This document shows, piece by piece, positions 57,670-64,000 of a stretch of 64,000 nucleotides of DNA. The notes below the pieces were generated by a model. That model did no database searches. It was not told the DNA's origin and was given only the letters and a program-made list of their open reading frames with translations. Position numbers and translations under genes: made by a program. The number at the start of each line of letters is the position of its first letter. The first letter of the stretch is position 1. This DNA is from Pseudodesulfovibrio sp. JC047 (GTDB lineage: Bacteria; Desulfobacterota; Desulfovibrionia; Desulfovibrionales; Desulfovibrionaceae): contig NZ_WUEH01000011.1 in NCBI RefSeq assembly GCF_010468615.1, positions 83,863 to 147,862 on the forward strand, written 5' to 3'.

Positions 57670-59145
57670 TTAACCTCCGGTGGGCACGGTAATGGGCATA
57701 CCCATTATCGGCCAGATAACCAGGATGGCGATACCGACAACCACCAGGAGCAGGAGGGATGCGGGAACACCCCAGCCAAAGAACTCACCTGTGGTAAATT
57801 GTCCAGAATCATACGCAATGGCGTTCGGTGCTGCGCCCACGAGGAGCAAGAAAGGCATACCTGCAACGACCAGCGAGGTGTACAGGATGACTTCGGGGGC
57901 TACGCCAAGATACGGCGCGATGACGAGCGCGACCGGCAGTGAGATGGCAATGGCCGCGACGTTCATGATGAAGTTGGTCATCATCATGACAAAGAACGCG
58001 ATGGACATGACGAAGATGAACCCGTTGGCTTCCTGGAACATGACCAGCCAGTTGACGGCCATCCATTTGGCGGCACCAGTTTCCCAGAGACAGAAGCCGA
58101 TGGACATGGCACCTGCAAACAACAGAATGATGTTCCAGGGGATGTCTTCGAGGTCTTTCAGATCAAGGATCTTGAAGACAAAGAAGAGAACCGATGAGCA
58201 GAGAATGATGGCTGTTTTATCAACGGCATTGAGGGCCGGAATAAAGGAGCGCAGGGACATGATACAGATGACACCACCGACAATGATGGCTGCCATGATT
58301 TCATTGCGAGTCAAGGCGCCCATTCTGGCGTTCAGTTCGCGGGCTTTTTCTCGCAGACCGGGGATGCGGGCTTTTTCAGGCTTGCAGACGACCATGAAGA
58401 ATCCCCACAGCAGGAAAGTCATGCCCCATCCGACGGGAGCCATGTAATATGTCAGCTCGAAGAAGCCGATGTCTACGTTGACGATTTCCTTATAAAAGCC
58501 GAGGGCCACAGCTCCGCGAGCCGCGCCCAGCAGGGTGACGATGGACCCGGCTCCAGCCACGTAGGCCATGCCGATGAACAGTCCCTTACCGAATTTTGTC
58601 GGCTTGTCTCCTTCACCATACAGGGCGTAGATGGCGAGCAAGAGCGGGTAGATTGTGGCGGCCACGGCTGTGTGAGCCATGATGTGTGTCAGGGCCGCCG
58701 TGACAACAAACACACCGAGGTAGATCATCGAGGTGCGTTCACCGACAACATCGAGCATTTTGTAGGCGAGTCGTTTTGTCAGGCCGGTCTTGGTGAAGAC
58801 CAGACCGATCATGATGGATGCAAAAATAAAGAGGACTGATGGGTCCATGAAATCCTTGAAGGCCACTTTGGCCGGGCGGATCAGGAACATGACCTGAAGA
58901 ATACCGATCATGAGTGAAGTGACACCGATTGGGACGACTTCAAATACCCACCATGTTCCGGCCAGCAGGAAGACTGCAATGGCTCCTTTGGCTTCCTTGG
59001 GCAGCGGAAAATGTTGGCCCATGGGGTCAATGGCGTCCGGCCATGCTGGGGCGAAATAGACGACAGCGAAGAGGACAACGCCGAGGAGCATGAATATCAG
59101 GCGTTTCCAGTCGAATGCGGGGGGGGCAGCTTGAGCTGTTTCCAT
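57670..59145 (-). CDS. SLC13/DASS-family anion symporter
   Basis: 491 residues from the ATG at 59145 (CACAAGGAGATAATC upstream). About 12 membrane helices; the family pattern TGLTKRLAYKML and the C-terminal VAGMPFLLLVGAAPNAIAYDSGQF are characteristic of divalent-anion:Na+ symporters. Substrates in the family include dicarboxylates and sulfate. In a sulfate reducer, sulfate or a C4-dicarboxylate are the leading options; neither is proven. It follows the CBS-domain gene by 24 bases. Confidence 0.88.
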   Translation of the reverse strand: METAQAAPPAFDWKRLIFMLLGVVLFAVVYFAPAWPDAIDPMGQHFPLPKEAKGAIAVFLLAGTWWVFEVVPIGVTSLMIGILQVMFLIRPAKVAFKDFMDPSVLFIFASIMIGLVFTKTGLTKRLAYKMLDVVGERTSMIYLGVFVVTAALTHIMAHTAVAATIYPLLLAIYALYGEGDKPTKFGKGLFIGMAYVAGAGSIVTLLGAARGAVALGFYKEIVNVDIGFFELTYYMAPVGWGMTFLLWGFFMVVCKPEKARIPGLREKARELNARMGALTRNEIMAAIIVGGVICIMSLRSFIPALNAVDKTAIILCSSVLFFVFKILDLKDLEDIPWNIILLFAGAMSIGFCLWETGAAKWMAVNWLVMFQEANGFIFVMSIAFFVMMMTNFIMNVAAIAISLPVALVIAPYLGVAPEVILYTSLVVAGMPFLLLVGAAPNAIAYDSGQFTTGEFFGWGVPASLLLLVVVGIAILVIWPIMGMPITVPTGG

Positions 59146-59169
59146 GATTATCTCCTTGTGAACCAAGGC

Positions 59170-59685
59170 CTAGTCGGCACAGGTGCTCATGCGATTAATG
59201 ATTTCATCAAAGACATCGGCCATGCGGAGGATGCCGGTCACGGTACCATTTTGGCGAACAATCAACGGTTGGGTCGCTCCCATTATATAGAGATGGACGC
59301 CGTGTTCCAGGTCGCTGTTTTCATCAATGTAGTGTGAGTCTTCAGGGACGTGCATGAGATCACGAGCCTTCAGGTCAAGGCTTTTGCCGCAAAGGTCAGT
59401 CAAGGTGTTTGACCAGAGATTGTACTCTTTGAATTGGTCGGCCACAAATCGGTTTGACAAAATGTCGCTGCCGAGATCATTGGTATTGAGTTTTTTGTAG
59501 TTCGGCTCCAGTGCGATGATGATATCAATCATGGTGACCACGCCGGCAAAGGCCCCGGTATCATCTACCACAAGAATGTCGCGATGGGCACCATCGTGGA
59601 TGGCGTTCACGACATCACTCAGAGAGGCGTCCAGACCGAGGGTCTGATATCGCTCTACCGGAGTCATCAGGTCTTTGATTTTCAT
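59170..59685 (-). CDS. CBS-domain pair protein
   Basis: 171 residues from the ATG at 59685 (GGGAGGAAGG upstream). Two CBS domains (KIKDLMTPVERYQ, then HRDILVVDDTGAFAGVVTMIDI; and ARDLMHVPEDSHYI, then PLIVRQNGTVTGILRMADVFDEI). Such domains bind adenosine nucleotides and often regulate neighbouring transporters. It is read with the SLC13 transporter 24 bases downstream. Confidence 0.88.
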   Translation of the reverse strand: MKIKDLMTPVERYQTLGLDASLSDVVNAIHDGAHRDILVVDDTGAFAGVVTMIDIIIALEPNYKKLNTNDLGSDILSNRFVADQFKEYNLWSNTLTDLCGKSLDLKARDLMHVPEDSHYIDENSDLEHGVHLYIMGATQPLIVRQNGTVTGILRMADVFDEIINRMSTCAD

Positions 59686-59858
59686 GTAATCCTTCCTCCC
59701 GAGAAGTGTTATATGCAACAATCCACAGCACTTGATGCACGATGAGACAGTCCGCGCACGATCGTGTCGTGGCCCCCCGCTTGATGCACCCAGAATTGCC
59801 CCAAATTTCACATGACGTTCTGCAACGTCTGCCGGGCTTTCAAGAGGGTTCGCATTCC

Positions 59859-59887
59859 TATAAATAGTAAATTATTGTTTGCGTCAA
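59859..59887 (-). promoter_or_regulatory. Candidate promoter of CBS-SLC13 operon
   Basis: TTGACG (59887-59882), 17-base spacer and TTTATA (59864-59859) on the minus strand. The 304-base gap 59686-59989 otherwise holds only palindromes (59941-59952 and 59956-59980) and no gene. Confidence 0.4.
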
Positions 59888-59955
59888 GCGTCTTATGTGA
59901 ATAAAAGTGCAAGAACACAATGACACGTTTTGCAACACGCTTTTTCGAAAAAACT

Positions 59956-59980
59956 GTTTCATATTGAAACAATATGAAAC
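59956..59980. promoter_or_regulatory. Perfect 11-base inverted repeat, candidate activator site
   Basis: GTTTCATATTG-AAA-CAATATGAAAC. It is about 270 bases upstream of the CBS gene and just downstream of the NafY-like gene. A 12-base palindrome TTTTTCGAAAAA lies beside it (59941-59952) and may be the terminator of the upstream gene. Confidence 0.55.
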
Positions 59981-59989
59981 AGAGTCTCG

Positions 59990-60328
59990 TCAATAGTACG
60001 ACTGCCCCTCGGTGAGGGTTCCCATGAGGTACGCTTCAAGAACAGGGTCAACCGGGCCGCAGACATTATCGATAACACGAAGACGCTTGCGTCGAAGAAA
60101 ATCATAAATTTCCTTTTCGATGCCAGCACACAGGATGGTTTTGACACTTTCAGACATGACCATTCGATACATGGTTTCACTGGAGGGGGCGTCGAGGATC
60201 ACGATTTTTTCGTCGATTTTTCCCATGGCGCTGGTTTCTCGAGTGACCGAGACGATGAGTACTTCAAGGGCCATGTCGAATCTGGGAGCCAGTTCGTTGC
60301 CGATAAGTGGGATAAGAATTTTTTCCAT
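59990..60328 (-). CDS. NafY/NifX-type (dinitrogenase iron-molybdenum cofactor) domain protein
   Basis: 112 residues, matching the small MTH1175-like members of the dinitrogenase iron-molybdenum cofactor family. N-terminus MEKILIPLIGNELAPRFDMA and the C-terminal half (TILCAGIEKEIYDFLRRKRLRVIDNVCG) are typical. Members bind Fe-S or molybdenum clusters and serve many anaerobes outside nitrogen fixation. It is four bases downstream of the sigma-54-type regulator and so is probably cotranscribed. Confidence 0.85.
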   Translation of the reverse strand: MEKILIPLIGNELAPRFDMALEVLIVSVTRETSAMGKIDEKIVILDAPSSETMYRMVMSESVKTILCAGIEKEIYDFLRRKRLRVIDNVCGPVDPVLEAYLMGTLTEGQSYY

Positions 60329-60332
60329 GGAG

Positions 60333-61724
60333 TTACTCGATGCCGAAATGTTTCATCTTGCGCCATAACGTGCTGCGTCCCCAGCCGAGGAGTTCGGCAG
60401 CCTGTTGCTTGCGGCCACCAGTTTTGACCAGTGCGTCAAGGATCATTTTGCGTTGGACATCTTCCCATCGTTCTGGAGGTGCGCTTCTGACTTCACCCGG
60501 TATGTCGGGACGCTGAGTTGAAGGTGTCAGGTTGGTGGGGAGTCCATGCCCGTGCAGGATGTATCCGGGGAGGTGTCGCATTCGAATGACCGGCGTGTCA
60601 CAGAAATTGACGGCATATTCGATCAGATTACGCAATTCGCGAATATTTCCAGGGAAAGTGTAGGATTTGAGGAGTTTGTCAACATTCTTCGAGAACCGTT
60701 CCACCTTTTTTTTGTAGCGGAGCTGGAACATTCTCAGAAAGTGGTCCTGCAAGAGGAGCAGGTCTTCACCGCGTTCCCGTAATGGAGGGAGGTGGAGGCG
60801 GATCACATTGAGTCGGTAGAGGAGGTCCTGACGAAACGTCTTGTTGCGGACAGCGTCATCAAGGTTGGTGTTGCTGGCTGCCATGAGTCGCACATCGGTC
60901 CTGACACTCTTGGTGGACCCCATGGGCCGTACGACGTGATTGTCCATGTAGGCGAGGAGTTTGGTTTGCAGAGAGAGGGGGAGGTCCCCGATTTCGGTGA
61001 TGAACAGGGTGCCCCCGTGGGCCATGCGCAGTCGGCCCTGTTTGGCCTGGTCTGCGCCGGGAAAGGCGTTTTTGATATGACCGAATAATTCGGATTCAAG
61101 GAGTGGCGGTGGCAAGGCCCCGCAGTTCACCTTCACAAACGGGCCATCCCTGTCCGATTCATTGTGAATTTCTTCAGCCAGCATATCTTTGCCTGTGCCG
61201 GTTTCACCGGTAATGAGGACTGGAGAATCGGTCTGGGCAATGGACGGGGTCATGGCAAATATCTTGCGGACCTGGGGGCTACGGCCAACGAGTTCTCCCA
61301 GACCGAGCACATGCCCCGAAACCTCATCGAGAGGTCCGCCACTACTCGGGGTGATGGTTTCGATGACACCTTGAATCGTTGTGGTGTCATCCACCAATGG
61401 GGAGAGTGTCAGATTGACAAAGACCTTTTCCCGATTCCGGGTAAGGATGTTTGCTTCCACGGTTTTGGGGTCGTGATTCTCCCAATCGGTCATGATCGGA
61501 CAGTTTTTCATACAGAAATCACACCGCAATGCGTGAAGACACTTGATGCCGAGAACGTCTTTTCGCTGAACCCCGGTTATCTTTTCATAGGCACTGTTGA
61601 TCGCGAGCAATTTGCCGCGTGTGTCCATGATGGCGATGCCGAGAGGCAGGGCGTCAAGGAGTGTGGCCAGTGCCTTGGTGTCGGTCAGGCCGTGTATGAT
61701 AGCGGAAAGATCGGCTATGGGCAT
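60333..61724 (-). CDS. PAS sigma-54-type regulator with degenerate GAFTGA and Walker B
   Basis: 463 residues from the ATG at 61724 (alternative at 61766). PAS domain at about 25-140 carries four cysteines (CLHALRCDFCMKNC), a likely metal or redox site. The AAA+ domain keeps GETGTGKD, but the sigma-54 loop reads NAFPGA in place of GAFTGA, and Walker B reads LFITEIGD in place of LFLDEIGD. The Fis-type helix-turn-helix (AAELLGWGRSTLWRKM) is normal. It may have lost sigma-54 activation. The NafY-like gene follows after four bases, so the pair is a regulator with a cluster-binding partner. Confidence 0.85.
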   Translation of the reverse strand: MPIADLSAIIHGLTDTKALATLLDALPLGIAIMDTRGKLLAINSAYEKITGVQRKDVLGIKCLHALRCDFCMKNCPIMTDWENHDPKTVEANILTRNREKVFVNLTLSPLVDDTTTIQGVIETITPSSGGPLDEVSGHVLGLGELVGRSPQVRKIFAMTPSIAQTDSPVLITGETGTGKDMLAEEIHNESDRDGPFVKVNCGALPPPLLESELFGHIKNAFPGADQAKQGRLRMAHGGTLFITEIGDLPLSLQTKLLAYMDNHVVRPMGSTKSVRTDVRLMAASNTNLDDAVRNKTFRQDLLYRLNVIRLHLPPLRERGEDLLLLQDHFLRMFQLRYKKKVERFSKNVDKLLKSYTFPGNIRELRNLIEYAVNFCDTPVIRMRHLPGYILHGHGLPTNLTPSTQRPDIPGEVRSAPPERWEDVQRKMILDALVKTGGRKQQAAELLGWGRSTLWRKMKHFGIE

Positions 61725-61845
61725 GACGAGTGTCGAGCGCACCTTGGTTGAATTTCTGACATACATGACCGTAGTGAAACATTCAGCAGAAAACAAGGTA
61801 TTGGATCGAAAACGTCCGGGAAAAATCGAAGAAGGTGTGTGGGAC

Positions 61846-61878
61846 AAAAAACAGCGGCTCCGTTTCCGAAGCCGCTGT
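61846..61878 (-). terminator. Terminator of the chemoreceptor gene
   Basis: Nine-base-pair stem (61851-61859 with 61870-61878) followed on the minus strand by a T6 run. Confidence 0.88.
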
Positions 61879-61901
61879 ATGGTGTGTTCAGTCTTTGTGC
61901 G

Positions 61902-63707
61902 TTACTCGTTCATTTCCTTGATGAGTGTTCGCAATTCGTTGGACAGTCGTGCCAGTTCATTGATGGCTTCGGCAGACTGATTCATGCCTTCCGCTGTTTC
62001 GGAAGCAATTTCGTTGATGTCATCGACGGCCCGGTTGATTTCCTCGGATGCCGCGGATTGTTCTTCGGCTGCCGTTGCAATGGATTGAACCTGACCAGAG
62101 GTCTCATCCGCAAAGGCCACGATGCGGTCCAGGGATTCTCCGGACTGGTTGGCAAGCTCGGTGGCCTGCTCAACCGCGAGGGCTGCGGTATCGACACTCT
62201 TGATGTTGGCCGCCGCGCCATTTTGAATGGCCTGGATGGCGTCGCCCACTTCCTTGGTGGCATCCATGGTCTTTTCGGCAAGTTTGCGGACTTCATCTGC
62301 GACCACGGCAAATCCGCGACCGGCTTCACCCGCACGGGCCGCTTCAATGGCCGCGTTCAAGGCGAGCAGGTTGGTCTGATCCGCGATATCCTCAATGACA
62401 TTCATGATCTGACCGATGTCCGTGGTCTGGACACCGAGTTTGTCCATGGAATCCTTGAGCGTGGCCGTGAGTTCATACACGTCGCGAATGGCGGTGGTGG
62501 CTTCACGGACAACGACAGCGCCTTCCTGCGCCTGTTCCTTGGCATTGGCCGCAGAATCTGCCGAGTTGGCGGAATTCCTGGCAACTTCAAGCACTGTGGC
62601 GTTCATCTCTTCCATGGCGGTCGCTGTCTGGGTTGTGAGATCGCGTTGGACATCCGCCCCCTTGCTGACCTGATCCGACTGGGAGGACAGCTCGTCCGCA
62701 GCCGAAGTGACCTGTTCCACGATGAGTGAGGACTCCTTGGCAATCCGCTGCATCTTGGACAGCAGTCCCCGCACCTTGGTTTCGTGATTCCGGGCTTCCA
62801 TCATGGCTTCTTCGGCCTTGCCCTTGGCTTTTTCCGCTTCATCCTTTTGCTCGGCAACTTCGAACATTTTGACCTTGAGATTGTCCACCATGGTTTCAAT
62901 GCCGTCTTTCACGACCCTGAGTTCCGAAGAGAACGTGCCCTTGGGTGTCGCGTCGAGATCGCCCGATGCCACGCTCTGAGCAAAGGATCGGATGCGATGC
63001 AGTGGATTGACGATGATGGATTTGGTCAGGAACCAGACCAGAAGTCCGATGATCAGCAAAATGACAATCGTTTCACCCGCAGTATACAGTTCGGCCTTTA
63101 AAATATTCGCTTTGGCGTCCGACAGGGAAGAAATGATTTGGAATGCGCCGTGGATTTCTCCGACTTTCCAGCCTTCTTTTATTCCGCCGGTGGGATCGAT
63201 GTCACCTTTTGCGTCACCGTGGCAGTAGAGGCATTCCTTGGTCAGGCGAATGGCTCGGAAAAATCGAATCTGATCTTCTTCAACGATGACCTTTTCATTG
63301 AGATCCTTGGCCTTGAGTTCGGCCAGTACATCTGCTTCAAGCGGGGTCGGGGTGTTTTCCGGGTTACGCGGACCGACTTTGGGCACGCGTAATTGAAAGT
63401 CGAGTTCCTTGGATTGTCGTTTGGCCATTTTGATGGCGGTAATGACCGGAATGGCCTCAATGAGTTTTTCTGGAGAGTGTTGTAACTCGTCAAAGGATGT
63501 GATGACTCCCATGTCCAGTTTTTTTGACATTTCCTGACGAGCCGCTTCCGCCATGAGAACGACAGCACGGCTTTGGTCAATGATGTCCTGCTCGCCACTT
63601 TTTTGAATTTGAATGACCTGCTGGGTCGCCAGAATTCCGGTCACCAGCAATGGGCCGACCAGGGCAAGCGCCATCACTTTCCATTTCAAACTGAGATTTT
63701 CAAACAT
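61902..63707 (-). CDS. Methyl-accepting chemotaxis protein with haem c (DUF3365) sensor
   Basis: 601 residues; GGGGATAGG precedes the ATG. TM1 at about 8-27, a periplasmic DUF3365 (Tll0287-like) domain at 40-195, TM2 near 210-228, a HAMP domain to about 285 and a cytoplasmic signalling domain at 330-600 with the conserved tip ([20 protein letters not shown]). The sensor has C159-x-x-C162-H163 (CLYCHG), a covalent haem c site. It should sense oxygen, redox or NO and drive taxis. Confidence 0.93.
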   Translation of the reverse strand: MFENLSLKWKVMALALVGPLLVTGILATQQVIQIQKSGEQDIIDQSRAVVLMAEAARQEMSKKLDMGVITSFDELQHSPEKLIEAIPVITAIKMAKRQSKELDFQLRVPKVGPRNPENTPTPLEADVLAELKAKDLNEKVIVEEDQIRFFRAIRLTKECLYCHGDAKGDIDPTGGIKEGWKVGEIHGAFQIISSLSDAKANILKAELYTAGETIVILLIIGLLVWFLTKSIIVNPLHRIRSFAQSVASGDLDATPKGTFSSELRVVKDGIETMVDNLKVKMFEVAEQKDEAEKAKGKAEEAMMEARNHETKVRGLLSKMQRIAKESSLIVEQVTSAADELSSQSDQVSKGADVQRDLTTQTATAMEEMNATVLEVARNSANSADSAANAKEQAQEGAVVVREATTAIRDVYELTATLKDSMDKLGVQTTDIGQIMNVIEDIADQTNLLALNAAIEAARAGEAGRGFAVVADEVRKLAEKTMDATKEVGDAIQAIQNGAAANIKSVDTAALAVEQATELANQSGESLDRIVAFADETSGQVQSIATAAEEQSAASEEINRAVDDINEIASETAEGMNQSAEAINELARLSNELRTLIKEMNE

Positions 63708-64000
63708 CCTATCCCCACAGTTTGGTTCCTGTTAATTTAATCTCATCACTCTATGCATTCTCATGAATAGTTCATGATAACTGTTTTTACCAGAAAATTG
63801 TGTGTCAAAAAGACAATAAAGACAATGATAAATGTGCTGTATCCTCCCGACAAAGGGGACAATGCCGTAACTTTTTTTAGAATAAAAGGATTTGTGACTT
63901 TTTTCTTATGCGGCACCATGTCAAGAACTCCCTTTCTTCGTTGTTTTCTCTTTAATTAGGCCAGGCTTCACCCTCGCCTTATGGCGTATTAGTAATGTAT

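Noticed and set aside
59686..59955. Sigma-54 promoter upstream of the CBS gene
   Set aside because: GG and GC elements such as those near 59780-59810 have wrong spacing (10 bases between GG and GC expected).
63774..63959. Plus-strand 61-codon ORF at the right edge
   Set aside because: AT-rich intergenic sequence, no ribosome site and a low-complexity protein; probably chance. The 63708-64000 stretch shows nothing else that I can support.

Overview
The window comes from a chromosome of a sulfate-reducing bacterium of the Desulfovibrionaceae (Desulfovibrio or Pseudodesulfovibrio type). The best evidence is the compact lactate-oxidation cluster at 33.7-48.2 kb (pyruvate:ferredoxin oxidoreductase, lactate permease, D-lactate/glycolate-type dehydrogenase with its iron-sulfur subunit, Pta, AckA, LutC and a fused LutB-LutA), read from a sigma-54 promoter and followed upstream by a LurS/LurR-like two-component pair. 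Tungsten-type aldehyde ferredoxin oxidoreductase, a rubredoxin-like protein, a haem c chemoreceptor and several ferredoxin-type proteins also fit an anaerobe. The assignment is inferred from gene content only.

Layout. 0-12.5 kb: end of an EamA/RarD-type transporter, a MocR regulator divergent from azlCD, an acyl-CoA synthetase with an unusual inserted amphipathic-helix repeat, a periplasmic cyclophilin, a single-domain response regulator, a multi-PAS sigma-54 activator, a thioredoxin-fold protein, phosphomannomutase/phosphoglucomutase and a periplasmic binding protein. 12.6-14.4 kb: an AT-rich islet directly downstream of a tRNA-Ala gene, holding a retron: candidate msr-msd RNA, a 59-codon ORF and a retron reverse transcriptase whose frame breaks at a T7 tract that forms a perfect -1 slippery heptamer. 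14.4-20.2 kb: CgeB-like glycosyltransferase, then rlmE-yebC-ruvC-ruvA-ruvB, a rubredoxin-like gene and a probable small RNA gene. 20.2-28.7 kb: an AOR, class II aldolase and CPBP protease operon, a TPR protein, a DUF401 permease, a polyferredoxin-like protein and small hypotheticals. 28.7-33.6 kb: typA, aspA, rlpA and an HU gene. 33.6-53.2 kb: the lactate regulon. 53.4-64 kb: two small proteins, nhaB, a hexapeptide-repeat protein, an SLC13 transporter, a CBS protein, a NafY-like protein, a degenerate sigma-54-type regulator and a haem-binding chemoreceptor.

How the parts work together. Lactate enters by LctP and is oxidised to pyruvate by the flavin and iron-sulfur dehydrogenase and the Lut proteins. 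PFOR then makes acetyl-CoA and reduced ferredoxin, and Pta plus AckA recover ATP as acetate leaves. LurS/LurR would tune this through sigma-54. Hairpins between por and lctP probably set the high ratio of PFOR to the rest.

The most unusual region is the retron islet. It has all retron RT hallmarks (NAxxH, YVDD, VTG) but no recognised effector gene and a possible programmed frameshift. Other oddities are the acyl-CoA synthetase insert, a sigma-54-type activator with NAFPGA in place of GAFTGA, a CxC rubredoxin-like protein, and a repeat-containing transcript between good promoter and terminator sequences.
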